Notes: generated from the sequence alone by a model not told the origin. A stretch of DNA of 64,000 bases from Solirubrobacteraceae bacterium (GCA_029263125.1 JAJCYD010000035.1:62001-126000); one strand, 5' to 3'. Counted from the first letter of the stretch, positions 25,385-36,962 are shown. A program made the numbers and translations.

Positions 25385-27262
25385 ATGCGCATTCTCCGCC
25401 GGCTCATGATCCCGATCGCGTTGCTCGCCAGCGCGGCGTGCGTGCCGGCCGCATCGGCGGCCGACGGCATCTCCCGGGGGTCGCTCTACCGCGACGCGCC
25501 GGACAACCGCTACCTGCTCGGCGGGGACTGGCTGTTTCGCCTCGACACCGCCGGCAAGGGCCTGGAGCAGCGCTTCCAGCGCCAGACCTCCAAGGCGGGC
25601 TGGTCGACGACGAAGGTCCCCAACGCGTGGAACGCCGGCGACAACTCGGTCGCCTCGATGCTGGGCACGGTCGGCTGGTATCGCAAGGACTTCCGGCTGC
25701 CCGACGCTCGCAGCCGGATGGACTGGCTCGTGCGCTTCGAATCGGTCAACTACCGCTCCAGGATCTGGCTCAACGGCAAGCCGATCGGCCGCAACACCGG
25801 CGCCCATCTGCCCTTCGACCTGCGCCTGCCCCGCTCCGTGCTCAAGCGCCGGGGCACCAACCGCCTCGTCGTGCGCGTCGACAACCGCCGCCTGCGCACG
25901 GACTTCCCGCCATCGGGACTGACCGGATCCGGCGATCCGGCGGGCGGGTGGTGGAACTACGGCGGCCTGCTGCGCGAGGTCTACCTGCAGCGCGTCGACC
26001 GCGTCGACATCTCGACGGTGCTCGTGCGCCCCGAGCTTCGCTGCAGCACATGCGCCGCAAGCGTGCTGATGCGCCTGACCGTCCGCAACTACTCCTCGAA
26101 GTCCAGCCGCGTGAGCGTCAGCGGGCGCTTCGGCACCAAACGCGTGCGCTTTCCCGCCAAGCGGGTCAAGGCGCGGGGGTTCGCGAGCTTCACGCGCCGC
26201 GTGCGCATCGCCAAGCCGCGGCTGTGGTCTCCGGCCTCGCCCTACCTCTACACGGCGCGCTTCACCGTCCGGTCGGGCGGCCGCAAGGCGGTCGGGACGC
26301 GACTGCACAGCGGCATCCGTTCGATCAAGGTCGTCGACGGACGGCTGCTGCTCAACGGGCGCCCCCTGTCGTTGCGCGGCGTAGGGCTGCACGAGGACGA
26401 CCTCGTGACCGGTGCGGCGATCAACAGCGCCAGGCGAGGCCAGATCGTCGAGCAGGCGAAGGAGCTCGGCGCGACGGTGATCCGCGCGCACTACCCGCTG
26501 CACCCCGAGATCCATGAGCTGGCAGATCGTCGCGGCCTGTTCATCTGGTCGGAGATCCCGGTGTACGCGATCAAGACCCGGTACCTCAAGCGCCTGGAGG
26601 TCCGCAAGCTCGCCGCGCGCGAGCTGGAGGACAACATCCGCGCCAACCAGAACCACCCGTCGGTCATGCTGTGGTCGGTCGGCAACGAGCTGTCGGCGCG
26701 TCCGGGCCCCGTGCAGGGCGACTACATCCGGCGTGCCGCCAAGCGAGCCAAGGACCTCGACCCGACACGACCCGTGGGGCTCGCCGTCGCCGGCTACCCG
26801 TCGGCCGGCTGCCGCCCGCAGTACGCGCCGCTGGACGTCGTCGGGATCAACGAGTACTTCGGCTGGTATCCGGGACCCAACGGCCAGATCGCCGACCGCG
26901 ACAGTCTCGCCGACTACCTCACCGACGTCCGCAAGTGCTATCCGAAGAAGGCGATCTTCGTGTCGGAGTTCGGAGCGGAGGCCAATCGCGACGGTCCGGT
27001 CGAGGAGAAGGGAACCTTTCAGTACCAGCAGGACTTCGTGAACTACCACCTCGCGATCCATGGCTCCAAGCCGTGGCTCAGCGGCTCGATCTACTGGGCG
27101 CTGCAGGAGTTCCGCGTCCGGCCGAACTGGGATGGCGGCAACCCGCGCCCCAACTCACCGATCCATGAGAAGGGGCTGCTGCGCTTCGACGCGACCAAGA
27201 AGCCGGCATGGTTCGACGCCCAGCGCCTGTTCGCCGGCACGAACCAACTCGGCGCGCGGTAG
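25385..27262 (+). CDS. Secreted glycoside hydrolase family 2 enzyme
   Basis: A 625-residue protein with a signal peptide (residues 1-25, ending ASA). The jelly-roll sugar-binding domain (FESVNYRSRIWLNGKPIGRN) is followed by an Ig-like domain and a TIM barrel. In the barrel the acid/base Glu is in MLWSVGNELSAR (about residue 436) and the nucleophile Glu in IFVSEFGAEA (about 528). These are GH2 hallmarks (beta-galactosidase, beta-glucuronidase, beta-mannosidase). RGVGLHEDD near residue 340 matches the barrel entry. The C-terminal beta-domain is short. Exact sugar unclear; glucuronidase-like by length. ATG at 25385 fits the signal peptide better than an upstream TTG at 25367. Confidence 0.88.
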   Translation: MRILRRLMIPIALLASAACVPAASAADGISRGSLYRDAPDNRYLLGGDWLFRLDTAGKGLEQRFQRQTSKAGWSTTKVPNAWNAGDNSVASMLGTVGWYRKDFRLPDARSRMDWLVRFESVNYRSRIWLNGKPIGRNTGAHLPFDLRLPRSVLKRRGTNRLVVRVDNRRLRTDFPPSGLTGSGDPAGGWWNYGGLLREVYLQRVDRVDISTVLVRPELRCSTCAASVLMRLTVRNYSSKSSRVSVSGRFGTKRVRFPAKRVKARGFASFTRRVRIAKPRLWSPASPYLYTARFTVRSGGRKAVGTRLHSGIRSIKVVDGRLLLNGRPLSLRGVGLHEDDLVTGAAINSARRGQIVEQAKELGATVIRAHYPLHPEIHELADRRGLFIWSEIPVYAIKTRYLKRLEVRKLAARELEDNIRANQNHPSVMLWSVGNELSARPGPVQGDYIRRAAKRAKDLDPTRPVGLAVAGYPSAGCRPQYAPLDVVGINEYFGWYPGPNGQIADRDSLADYLTDVRKCYPKKAIFVSEFGAEANRDGPVEEKGTFQYQQDFVNYHLAIHGSKPWLSGSIYWALQEFRVRPNWDGGNPRPNSPIHEKGLLRFDATKKPAWFDAQRLFAGTNQLGAR

Positions 27263-27307
27263 TCACCACCGCCGGGCGACGGGCGTCCGCTACCCTTCGC
27301 CGTCGCC

Positions 27308-27970
27308 ATGGCATCCCAGAGCACGAAGCTAGCCATCTCGCCACGCACCCCGGAGGGGTCGCGCTCCACGCGCCGGCTGCGCCGCAGCGGTCGCGTTCCC
27401 GGCGTGCTCTACGGCGGTGACGGCCAGCCGGTCGCGTTCAGCGTCGACGCGCGCGAGCTGCGCAGCGCCCTTGCCGCTCAGGGCGCGGTGCTGGACGTCG
27501 TCGACGGCGACTCCGCCACGCCGGCCGTGCTCCAGAGCGCCCAGTATCACCCCGTTCGGGGCGAGACCATGCATGTCGATCTCCTGCGCGTCAACCTCGA
27601 CGTCGCGATCCACGCCGTCGTGGCGCTGGAGCTGCTGGGCGTCGACCAGGCCCCCGGCGTCAAGGAGGGCGGCACGCTCGAGCACATCACTCGCGAGCTG
27701 AACATCGAGGCGCTGCCGACGGCGATCCCCGAGTCGCTGACCTGCGATGTCTCGATGATGCAGATCAACGACACGATCACGCTCGCCGACGTTCCGGTGC
27801 CCACAGACATCACGCTGCTCGATGATCCCCAGGAGACCGTCGTCGCCACGTTGTCGCCGCCGCGCCTGGAGAGCGAGGATGACGAGATCGAGTCCGAGAC
27901 CGAGCTCGTCGGCGAAACGGCCGGTGAAGACGCGCCCACCGCGGACGCCTCCTCCGGCGACTCAGACTAG
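27308..27970 (+). CDS. rplY: Ribosomal protein bL25, Ctc/TL5 type
   Basis: A 220-residue two-domain bL25 that binds 5S rRNA. The N-terminal domain has SRSTRRLRRSGRVPGVLYGG and the VLQSAQYHPVRGETMHVDLL region. The C-terminal TL5 domain holds the EGGTLEHITRELNIEALPT motif and DVPVPTDITLLDDPQETV. A disordered acidic tail of about 35 residues ends the protein. This longer form is often called the general stress protein Ctc. It stands 9 bp before pth, a classical ctc-pth pair. Confidence 0.93.
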   Translation: MASQSTKLAISPRTPEGSRSTRRLRRSGRVPGVLYGGDGQPVAFSVDARELRSALAAQGAVLDVVDGDSATPAVLQSAQYHPVRGETMHVDLLRVNLDVAIHAVVALELLGVDQAPGVKEGGTLEHITRELNIEALPTAIPESLTCDVSMMQINDTITLADVPVPTDITLLDDPQETVVATLSPPRLESEDDEIESETELVGETAGEDAPTADASSGDSD

Positions 27971-27979
27971 GCCGGCGCA

Positions 27980-28564
27980 TTGCGGCTGTCGGGTCGCGGT
28001 TCCGGGGCGCCGATCGACTGGCTCGTCGTCGGCCTCGGCAACCCCGGCTCGCGCTACGCCGGCACGCGCCACAACATCGGCTTCGAGGTCGCCGCGGCGC
28101 TCGCACGGCGCTGGGACCTTCCCCGGGCCACGTCCCGCTTCAACGGGCTGCTCAGCGAAGGACGCACCGGGCCGGGAGGCCCGCGCGTCGCGGTGCTCCT
28201 ACCCCAGACCTACATGAACGACGCGGGGCGTTCGGTCGGGCCCGCGCGCGGCGCCTACAAGCTCCAGCTCGAACGGGTGCTCGTCCTGCACGACGAGATC
28301 GACCTGCCGTTCGGGGAGGTGCGCACCCGGCTCGGCGGCGGCCTGGCCGGGCACAACGGGTTGAAGTCGTTGAAGGCCGAGCTCGGGGGTCCCGGCTTCG
28401 CACGCGTGCGAATCGGCGTCGACCGCCCGGGTGCGACGGATCCGGAGACGGTCTCCGCATACGTCCTCGGCGCCTTCGCCGAGCAGGGCGACGACGTCGC
28501 AGACCTCATCGCACGGGCCGCATCCGCTGCCGAGACGATCGTGCTCGGCCAGCGCACGCTGTAG
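27980..28564 (+). CDS. pth: Peptidyl-tRNA hydrolase
   Basis: Releases tRNA from stalled peptidyl-tRNA. Motifs: LVVGLGNPGSRYAGTRHNIG (catalytic His), LLPQTYMNDAGRSV, VLHDEIDLPFGEV (catalytic Asp), GGLAGHNGLKSL and FARVRIGVDRP. 194 residues. The only in-frame start before the conserved region is TTG at 27980, so a TTG start is assigned. It follows rplY by 9 bp. Confidence 0.94.
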   Translation: MRLSGRGSGAPIDWLVVGLGNPGSRYAGTRHNIGFEVAAALARRWDLPRATSRFNGLLSEGRTGPGGPRVAVLLPQTYMNDAGRSVGPARGAYKLQLERVLVLHDEIDLPFGEVRTRLGGGLAGHNGLKSLKAELGGPGFARVRIGVDRPGATDPETVSAYVLGAFAEQGDDVADLIARAASAAETIVLGQRTL

Positions 28565-28680
28565 CGCCGGGCAGCGGCCGACCGGACGTTCTCCCGGCCG
28601 GCCTCCCGCACCATTCGAGTCGCCGCCCGCGGCACCTACACTGACGCCCGGCCACGCCCCGCGCGGTCACTTCGCCTGCG

Positions 28681-31600
28681 ATGTCACTGCGCCCACTTCT
28701 CAGCCACTTCACCGACGACCCCGGCGGCGCGTCGCTCGCGCGCGACGGTGGCAGCGCGTTCGTCTCGGCGTCGCTGCGCCCGTACGTGCTGGCGGCGCTC
28801 GCCGACGAGGATGCGGCACGACCGACGCTCGTCGTCGCCGGCGACGACCGCCAGGCGCGCGACCTGGCCGCCGACCTGGGCGCCTGGCTGCATCCGCGCC
28901 AGGTGCGCTTCTATCCCAGCCGCGGAGTCGCCTACGAATCGCATCTGACGCCACCGCCGCATCTCGTCGGCCTGCGCGTCGCCGCGCTGGATGCCCTGCT
29001 CGACGGCGACGCGGCGCGCGGCGACGCCCCGGTCGTCGTCGTGTCAGCCGTCGCGCTGAGCGAGAAGGTGCCCGATCCGCAGCTGCGCCCGCATTCCTTC
29101 ACGCTGCGAGTCGGCGAGCTGCTGGACCTGCAGGAGTGCATGGCCGACCTCGTCGCAGCCGGCTACGAGCGCGTCGACCAGGTCGAGGACCGCGGCCAGT
29201 TCGCCGCGCGCGGAGGCCTGCTGGACATCTATCCGGCGACGGAGGACCGGGCCGTGCGCGTCGACCTCTTCGACATCGAGATCGAGTCGCTGCGCTGGTT
29301 CTCGACGTTCACCCAGCGCTCGCTCGGCGAGACGACCGAGGTCGAGATCGCACCGGCGGCCGAGCTCGCCGCCGAGCACCGCGAGCTCGCGGAGATCGCC
29401 TCGATCCAGCTCCGCGACGACGAGTCCGAGCGCCCCGACGTCGCGGAGCTGCTGCCGGTGGAGCGCTTCGGCGCGTTCCTGGACCTCGCCCCCGGCGCGG
29501 CGGTGCTGCTGGCGGCCGAGGAGGAGATCGCGCCCGCGCTCGCAGACCACTGGCAGGACGTCTGCGCGGCCTTCCACGACGACGACGCCCACCACCTCTA
29601 CGTCTCCCCGGAGGCGATCACCGCCGCGCTCGACGGCCGCGCGCGGGCCAGGCTCAGCTCCCGTGACGCCGACCAGCCGCTGGAGTTCCGCGCGCAGGCG
29701 CCCGATCTCGCCGCGCGGTCGCTGAAGGAGGCCGAGCCCGAGCTCGAGAAGCTCGTGCGCTCGGGCTACCGCACGGTCGTGGCATGGGCCACGCGCGGCG
29801 AGGGCGAGCGCGCGGCCTACAACCTCGGGCGCCTGAAGGCCTCATGGCTGGGGGAAGGCGACCCACCGGGCATCCAGAACCCGCTGCGCTTCGCATCCGT
29901 GCGCCTGCGCGACGGCTTCATCGCCGCAGGACTCAAGCTCGCCGTGCTGCCCGAGCACCGGCTCTTTCGCCGTCGCCGCCAGGAGCGCACCGGCGGCCGC
30001 GACCATGCGGCCCGCCGCCGCGGCGCGCTGCGCTCCTTCGCCGACCTGCGCACCGGCGACATCGTCGTCCACGAGGACCACGGCATCGCGCGATTCGCCG
30101 GCTTTGAGTGCAAGACGGTCGCGGGCGTCACCCGTGACTACCTCTACCTGGAGTACCAGGGCGACGACAGGGTCTTCGTCCCCTCCGACCAGCTCGCGAA
30201 GATCAGCCGCTACGTCGGCGCCGGCGGCGCGCACCCACCGCTCTCAAAGCTCGGAGGGCGCAGCTGGGAGACGATGAAGTCCCGCGCTCGCCGCGCCGCG
30301 CAGGAGCTCGCCGGGGAGCTGCTCAACCTCTACGCCGAACGACGACGCCGCACGGGCCTGTCGTTCCCGCCGGACTCCGACTGGCTGCGCGACTTCGAGG
30401 GTGCGTTCCCCTACCAGGAGACCGCCGACCAGCGCGAGGCGATCGAGCTCGTCAAGGTCGACATGGAGTCCGAGCGCCCGATGGACCGGCTGATCTGCGG
30501 GGACGTCGGTTACGGCAAGACCGAGGTCGCGCTGCGCGCCGCCTTCAAAGCCGCCGACGCCGGCAAGCAGGTGCTGATGCTCGTCCCGACGACGATCCTC
30601 GCCCAGCAGCACTACGGCACCTTCGCCGAGCGCCTGAAGGACTACCCGTTCACGATCGAGCAGGTCAGCCGCTTCCGGCCGGCCGCCGAGCAGAAGGCGG
30701 CCATCGCGGGCTTCGCGGCCGGCTCGGTGGACATCCTCATCGGCACGCACCGGCTGCTCAGCCGCGACGTCCGCGCGAAGGAGCTCGGACTGATCGTCGT
30801 CGACGAGGAGCAGCGCTTCGGGGTCAAGCAGAAGGAGCTGTTGCGCCAGCTCAAGCTGCGCGTCGACGTCATCTCGATGAGCGCCACGCCGATCCCGCGC
30901 ACGCTGCAGATGTCGCTGGCGGGCGTGCGCGACATCTCGGTCATCGAGACGCCGCCGGAGGGCCGCAGGCCCGTGAAGACCTACGTCGGCGAGTACGACG
31001 AGGAGCTCGTCAAGCAGGCGCTCGTGCGCGAGCACGCCCGCGGCGGACAGGCATTCTTCCTGCACAACCGCGTCGAGTCGATCGACGAGACCGCCGAGCG
31101 CCTGCGCGGCCTGTGTCCCGCGATGCGCTTCACCGTCGCCCACGGGCAGATGGAGGACAAGGTGCTCGAGCAGCGGATGCTGGGCTTCCTGCGCGGCGAC
31201 GCCGACGTGCTCGTCTCGACGAGCATCATCGAGTCGGGAATCGACATCCCGCAGGCCAACACGCTGATCGTCGATCGCGCCGACGTCTTCGGCCTGTCCC
31301 AGCTCTACCAGATCCGCGGGCGCGTCGGGCGCAGTCGCGAGCGCGCCTACGCGTACCTGCTGTACCCCAGCGCGGCGGCGCTGACGTCCGAGGCTGCGCA
31401 GCGCCTGTCGGCGCTCAGCGACTACACCGAGCTCGGCGCGGGCTTCAAGATCGCGATGCGCGACCTCGAGCTGCGCGGCGCGGGCAACCTGCTCGGCGAC
31501 GAGCAGTCCGGCCACGTCGCGGCACTCGGCTTCGAGCTGTACATGCAGATGCTCGACGAAGCGGTCGCCGCGGCGGACGAGGCGGCAGGCGAGGATGCGA

Positions 31601-32055
31601 CCGAGCTCCCCGAGCCGGTGCGGATGGACGTCAACGTCGACGCCTACGTCCCGTCCGACTACATCCCCTACGAGCAGGCGAAGATCGACGTCCATCGCCG
31701 TGTCGCGGGGGCGGTCGACGTCGCGGATCTCGAGCTGCTGCGCGACGAGCTCGACGACCGCTTCGGCGAGCTGCCCCAGCCGATGTCCAACCTCATCGAC
31801 CTGCAGCGTGCGCGCATCAAGCTCGGTCAGGCCGGTGCGACGGCGGTGAGCTTTCGCGGGGGACGGCTGGCGGTGACCCCGATCGAGTTGGACTCCGCGC
31901 GGGCCAAGCGACTACGGGCGCAGATCCCCGGCGTGCTGTACGAATCGGGTAAGAGCCAGCTGTCGCTGCGCGTCCCCGACGACCCCCTGCAGCGCTTCCC
32001 CGCGGTCGTGCGCGCGGCGGACATCCTGCTCGCCGTCAAGCGTGAAGCTGCGTGA
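28681..32055 (+). CDS. mfd: Transcription-repair coupling factor
   Basis: A 1124-residue ATPase that removes stalled RNA polymerase and recruits UvrA. The N-terminal UvrB-homology/UvrA-binding module (residues about 1-350) contains QVRFYPSRGVAYESH. The RNA-polymerase-interacting CarD-like domain starts DLRTGDIVVHEDHGIARFAG. RecG-like helicase motifs follow: GDVGYGKTEVALRAAF (Walker A, near 610), VVDEEQRFGVKQKE (DEEQ, near 706), SMSATPIPRTL, STSIIESGIDIPQAN and QIRGRVGRS. The C-terminal TRCF domain is present. Length is typical. Confidence 0.97.
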   Translation: MSLRPLLSHFTDDPGGASLARDGGSAFVSASLRPYVLAALADEDAARPTLVVAGDDRQARDLAADLGAWLHPRQVRFYPSRGVAYESHLTPPPHLVGLRVAALDALLDGDAARGDAPVVVVSAVALSEKVPDPQLRPHSFTLRVGELLDLQECMADLVAAGYERVDQVEDRGQFAARGGLLDIYPATEDRAVRVDLFDIEIESLRWFSTFTQRSLGETTEVEIAPAAELAAEHRELAEIASIQLRDDESERPDVAELLPVERFGAFLDLAPGAAVLLAAEEEIAPALADHWQDVCAAFHDDDAHHLYVSPEAITAALDGRARARLSSRDADQPLEFRAQAPDLAARSLKEAEPELEKLVRSGYRTVVAWATRGEGERAAYNLGRLKASWLGEGDPPGIQNPLRFASVRLRDGFIAAGLKLAVLPEHRLFRRRRQERTGGRDHAARRRGALRSFADLRTGDIVVHEDHGIARFAGFECKTVAGVTRDYLYLEYQGDDRVFVPSDQLAKISRYVGAGGAHPPLSKLGGRSWETMKSRARRAAQELAGELLNLYAERRRRTGLSFPPDSDWLRDFEGAFPYQETADQREAIELVKVDMESERPMDRLICGDVGYGKTEVALRAAFKAADAGKQVLMLVPTTILAQQHYGTFAERLKDYPFTIEQVSRFRPAAEQKAAIAGFAAGSVDILIGTHRLLSRDVRAKELGLIVVDEEQRFGVKQKELLRQLKLRVDVISMSATPIPRTLQMSLAGVRDISVIETPPEGRRPVKTYVGEYDEELVKQALVREHARGGQAFFLHNRVESIDETAERLRGLCPAMRFTVAHGQMEDKVLEQRMLGFLRGDADVLVSTSIIESGIDIPQANTLIVDRADVFGLSQLYQIRGRVGRSRERAYAYLLYPSAAALTSEAAQRLSALSDYTELGAGFKIAMRDLELRGAGNLLGDEQSGHVAALGFELYMQMLDEAVAAADEAAGEDATELPEPVRMDVNVDAYVPSDYIPYEQAKIDVHRRVAGAVDVADLELLRDELDDRFGELPQPMSNLIDLQRARIKLGQAGATAVSFRGGRLAVTPIELDSARAKRLRAQIPGVLYESGKSQLSLRVPDDPLQRFPAVVRAADILLAVKREAA

Positions 32056-32069
32056 CGCCGCGTGGCCGC

Positions 32070-32090
32070 AGACGCATGAAGCTGGCGTCT
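32070..32090 (+). terminator. Weak hairpin after mfd
   Basis: AGACGC (32070-32075) pairs with GCGTCT (32085-32090) around a 9-nt loop, 14 bp after the mfd stop and followed by TGCTCGTG. Short stem and no true U-tract, so only a possible terminator. Confidence 0.3.
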
Positions 32091-32166
32091 TGCTCGTGTG
32101 AAGGTGCGATGAAGCACGGCCGGGGTGGCGCTGTGGCGCAGACTCGTTGGCTATGATCGCCGCTTC

Positions 32167-33300
32167 GTGATCATCTCTCGTCGTATTCCAGCGCTCGGCG
32201 CTTTTTTTGTGGCCGCGGCCGTCGTGGCCGGGTGTGGCAACTCCGTGCCGGGCAATGCCGTCGCGCGCGTCGACGACGCGTCGATCACCAAGGTCGACTT
32301 CGACCGCTGGTTCGACGTCGCCGCCTCAAGCAACCCCGCCGGCAAGACCGACTACTCGCCGCCGGACTTCAAGGCGTGCATCGCCAGCAAGACGAAGACC
32401 GCGCCCAAGCCGGCCAAGGGTCAGCCCGCGACGACCGACGAGCAGTACAAGGCGCAGTGCAAGCAGGAGTACGAGCAGCTGCGCGACCAGGCCCTACAGT
32501 TCCTGATCCTCGAGAAGTGGGTCGCAGGCGAGGCCAACGACCAGGGCATCGACGTGCCCGCCAAGGAGTTCCAGACCGACTACGAGAAGGCCAAGAAGGA
32601 CGCCTTCCCGAAGGAGGCGGACTTCAAGACGTTTCTCGAGCAGTCGGGCATGACGGTCGCGGACGCCCGCTTCCAGGTGGCGTTCAACACCGTCTACACG
32701 AAGCTTCGCGAGAAGGCGATCAAGGGCGCCGAGAAGGTCACCGACGCAAAGATCGCCGAGTTCTACGACAAGAACAAGGAGCGCTTCGCCCAGCCTGAGA
32801 CCCGCGATGCGCGCGTCGTGCTCACCAAGACCAAGAGCAAGGCCGATGCAGCCGTGAAGGCGCTCAAGAGCGGCGACAAGTTCTCGGCGGTGGCCAAGCG
32901 CTACTCGATCGATCCGGCCTCCAAGGACCGCGGCGGAGCCCTCCCCGGCATCGCCAAGGGCTCGCAGGAGAAGACCTTCGACGACGCGCTCTTCGGCGCC
33001 AAGAAGGGCGAGCTGCGGGGCCCCGTCAAGGTCCAGTTCGGCTACTACGTGTTCAAGGTCCAGAAGATCACGCCTGCCGAGCAGCAGTCCCTCAAGGATT
33101 CCAAGGCGGCGATCAAGCAGGAGCTCGAGGCCCAGGCCCAGAAGGCCGCCGACGACAAGTTCAACGCCGCGCTTCGCAAGAAGTGGAAGGCCAAGACGAG
33201 CTGCCGAGAGGGCTACGTCATGGACCAGTGCAAGAACGCGCCGAAGGTCGAGACCACGGCGCCGACCGATCAGGTCCCGCAGCAACCGCCGCCCCAGTAG
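32167..33300 (+). CDS. PrsA/SurA-like peptidyl-prolyl isomerase lipoprotein
   Basis: A 377-residue lipoprotein. Signal segment with lipobox VAGC near residue 23 (start GTG at 32167; an upstream GTG at 32125 would lengthen the signal). The SurA-like N-terminal chaperone region (VARVDDASITKVDFDRWFDV) is followed by a long Lys/Ala-rich helical domain. A parvulin (PpiC) rotamase domain begins about 220: ETRDARVVLTK, FSAVAKRYSIDPASKDRGGA, LFGAKKGELRGPVKVQFGYY. It probably assists folding of exported proteins at the outer membrane face. Disordered Pro/Gln tail. Confidence 0.88.
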   Translation: MIISRRIPALGAFFVAAAVVAGCGNSVPGNAVARVDDASITKVDFDRWFDVAASSNPAGKTDYSPPDFKACIASKTKTAPKPAKGQPATTDEQYKAQCKQEYEQLRDQALQFLILEKWVAGEANDQGIDVPAKEFQTDYEKAKKDAFPKEADFKTFLEQSGMTVADARFQVAFNTVYTKLREKAIKGAEKVTDAKIAEFYDKNKERFAQPETRDARVVLTKTKSKADAAVKALKSGDKFSAVAKRYSIDPASKDRGGALPGIAKGSQEKTFDDALFGAKKGELRGPVKVQFGYYVFKVQKITPAEQQSLKDSKAAIKQELEAQAQKAADDKFNAALRKKWKAKTSCREGYVMDQCKNAPKVETTAPTDQVPQQPPPQ

Positions 33301-33351
33301 CTGACGGGTTCAGGCCGCGACCCACGCGAAGGCCAATACCCTTCGCGCCTG

Positions 33352-35282
<1,931 letters not shown>

Positions 35283-35339
35283 CACGGGGGATCGCGTGCG
35301 CGGGCAGGAGCACCCGCCTTGGAAGCGAACATCCAGGCC

Positions 35340-35630
35340 ATGGCCGTGCGCGTACGCTGGGACCGGGTTGGCCGTTTCGCGCTCCTGCTCGTGGGCGTGC
35401 TGCTCGTGTGCCTGTACGTCAACCCCCTGCGCACCACGATCGCGACGATGCAGGAGGCGAAGACCAAACGCGGCGAGGTCGCCGAGCTGCAGCGCGAGCA
35501 GGCCTCGCTCGTGCGCCGGCGCGGCGCGCTGACGCGCTCGGGCAGCGTCGAGATCGAAGCGCGGCGCCTGGGGATGGTGCGCCGCGACGAGCGGGCCTAC
35601 GTCGTCAAGGGCCTGCCCGACGCCAGGTAG
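35340..35630 (+). CDS. DivIC/FtsB-like septum formation initiator
   Basis: A 96-residue bitopic protein: short cytoplasmic start, membrane helix (GRFALLLVGVLLVCLYVNPL), then a coiled coil (TMQEAKTKRGEVAELQREQA) and the family ending SGSVEIEARRLGMVRRDERA (EieR-lGmv). It belongs to the septal FtsL-FtsB/DivIC-FtsQ complex. Position after eno is the classical one. The ATG at 35340 is preferred to TTG at 35319. Confidence 0.87.
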   Translation: MAVRVRWDRVGRFALLLVGVLLVCLYVNPLRTTIATMQEAKTKRGEVAELQREQASLVRRRGALTRSGSVEIEARRLGMVRRDERAYVVKGLPDAR

Positions 35631-35640
35631 CCTGCGAGCG

Positions 35641-35961
35641 GTGGCTGACCGCTTCGAGACGGCGCTTGAGCAATGGCATCAGGGTGAGCGGCGCATCGCA
35701 GGCGCGCCGCCCGAGCAGCGCCCGGCGCTGGAGGCCGTCGTGAGCAGCATCGAAGCCGAGCTGCGCCGACGGCTGGGCGGAACCTTCACGACCGATGAGC
35801 TGACCGACCTCTACGAGCGGGGAACCGACTGGTGCACGGACCTCGCGGCCGATGTCGCGCCCGGAGCGCCGTGGGCGTGGGACGCCCGCACGGTCGCAGA
35901 CAGCGCGTTCCTACGCTACGTGCGCGACGCCCGCGACTTCGCGGGCGGCCGCCGCACCTAG
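35641..35961 (+). CDS. Conserved hypothetical protein downstream of divIC
   Basis: A 106-residue soluble protein (GTG start), ten bases after the DivIC-like gene. It is helical and acidic: RFETALEQWHQGERRIAGAP, RPALEAVVSSIEAELRRRLG, then WAWDARTVADSAFLRYVRDA. No known domain recognised. Tight spacing suggests it belongs to the mazG-eno-divIC transcript. Confidence 0.6.
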   Translation: MADRFETALEQWHQGERRIAGAPPEQRPALEAVVSSIEAELRRRLGGTFTTDELTDLYERGTDWCTDLAADVAPGAPWAWDARTVADSAFLRYVRDARDFAGGRRT

Positions 35962-35989
35962 ATCTCTGGGGCCATCCGGCCAGCGGTCG

Positions 35990-36574
35990 TCAGTTGTCGC
36001 TGGTACCACTGCGACGAATGACGATCTGATCCTCCTCGATCGACACCTCGACGGGACGGTGCCCCGCCCAGTGCTCGGCGTAGACCGCGTTGTCGGCGAC
36101 CGCGGGATCCAGCCACAGGCCGTAGCCATCGTCGCCGTGGTCGAAGGTGCCCTCGAGCGTTGAGGACGCCGATCGCGAGCCGGCGCGGCCTCGTCCGCCG
36201 CGGCGGCCGCGGCGGCGCGTGCCGGTCCGGGCAGGCGCGTCGTCTGCGTCCTCCGCGTCCTCTCCCGCCTCGGCGCGGCGGGCGGCCTCCTCGGCCTTGA
36301 GCTGTTCCTCCTCGGCCTTGCGCGCCTCGGCGGCTTCGAGCTCGGCGGCGACGAGCGCATCGTCCTCGGCACGCAGGTCGATCTCGGCGTCGAAGTCCAC
36401 CGCCGGCGCATCGCCGCTGTCCGCCTCGGCGGGCGTCAGGTCGTTGTCGCGCTTGAAGGTCTCGATCTGCTGGACGGTCGCCTCGAGCTGGTGAGCGATC
36501 CAGGCGTCGGTGCGGCCTTGGCGGACCCAGCCGCGAATCTGATTGAGATGTGGGCGCAGAGAACGTCGAGCCAT
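35990..36574 (-). CDS. Conserved hypothetical protein with HTH-like start, charged middle and C-terminal domain
   Basis: A 194-residue protein. Residues 1-45 look like a small helix-turn-helix (SLRPHLNQIRGWVRQGRTDA, WIAHQLEATVQQIETFKRDN). Residues 70-130 are Glu/Ala-rich coiled and then an Arg/Gly basic patch (TGTRRRGRRGGRGRAGSRS). The last 55 residues form a compact domain (LEGTFDHGDDGYGLWLDPAV ... EVSIEEDQIVIRRSG). The basic Arg-Gly patch could bind RNA or DNA. No function can be assigned. Confidence 0.6.
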   Translation of the reverse strand: MARRSLRPHLNQIRGWVRQGRTDAWIAHQLEATVQQIETFKRDNDLTPAEADSGDAPAVDFDAEIDLRAEDDALVAAELEAAEARKAEEEQLKAEEAARRAEAGEDAEDADDAPARTGTRRRGRRGGRGRAGSRSASSTLEGTFDHGDDGYGLWLDPAVADNAVYAEHWAGHRPVEVSIEEDQIVIRRSGTSDN

Positions 36575-36706
36575 CGGCGCGAGACCTTACAAGAAGCCGG
36601 CTCGCGACCTCTGTGGCAGAGCCTGTATCGTGCCTCCGGCTGCGGAAGTGTTGTCAATGCACCAAGAACATGATGAGTGGACTTGGCGACAAGGAGGGTA
36701 GCCCGC

Positions 36707-36928
36707 ATGCTGGTCCTGACACGAAAGTCCAACCAGAGCATCATGATCGGCGACGACATCGAGATCACCGTCTTGTCGATCATGGGAGAGAAGGTCCGTA
36801 TCGGCATCCAGGCGCCGCGGGAGATCCCCGTCTTCCGCAAGGAGGTCTACCTGGAGATCCAAGCCGAACGCGGAGAAGTGCGCGCCGCCGGTCCCGTGCA
36901 GGAAGCGCTGGACAAGCTCAGCACGTAG
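36707..36928 (+). CDS. csrA: Carbon storage regulator CsrA
   Basis: A 73-residue post-transcriptional regulator with the complete CsrA fold: [53 protein letters not shown]-contact residues are conserved (Leu4, Arg6, Arg/Ile near 43-46). A strong AAGGAGG ribosome site begins near 36690 and itself carries the GGA that CsrA binds, so autogenous repression is plausible. It stands alone, with no fliW or flagellar gene in this window. Confidence 0.93.
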   Translation: MLVLTRKSNQSIMIGDDIEITVLSIMGEKVRIGIQAPREIPVFRKEVYLEIQAERGEVRAAGPVQEALDKLST

Positions 36929-36962
36929 CGCGGACCCGTCGGCCGCGGACGTGGGCCATCCA

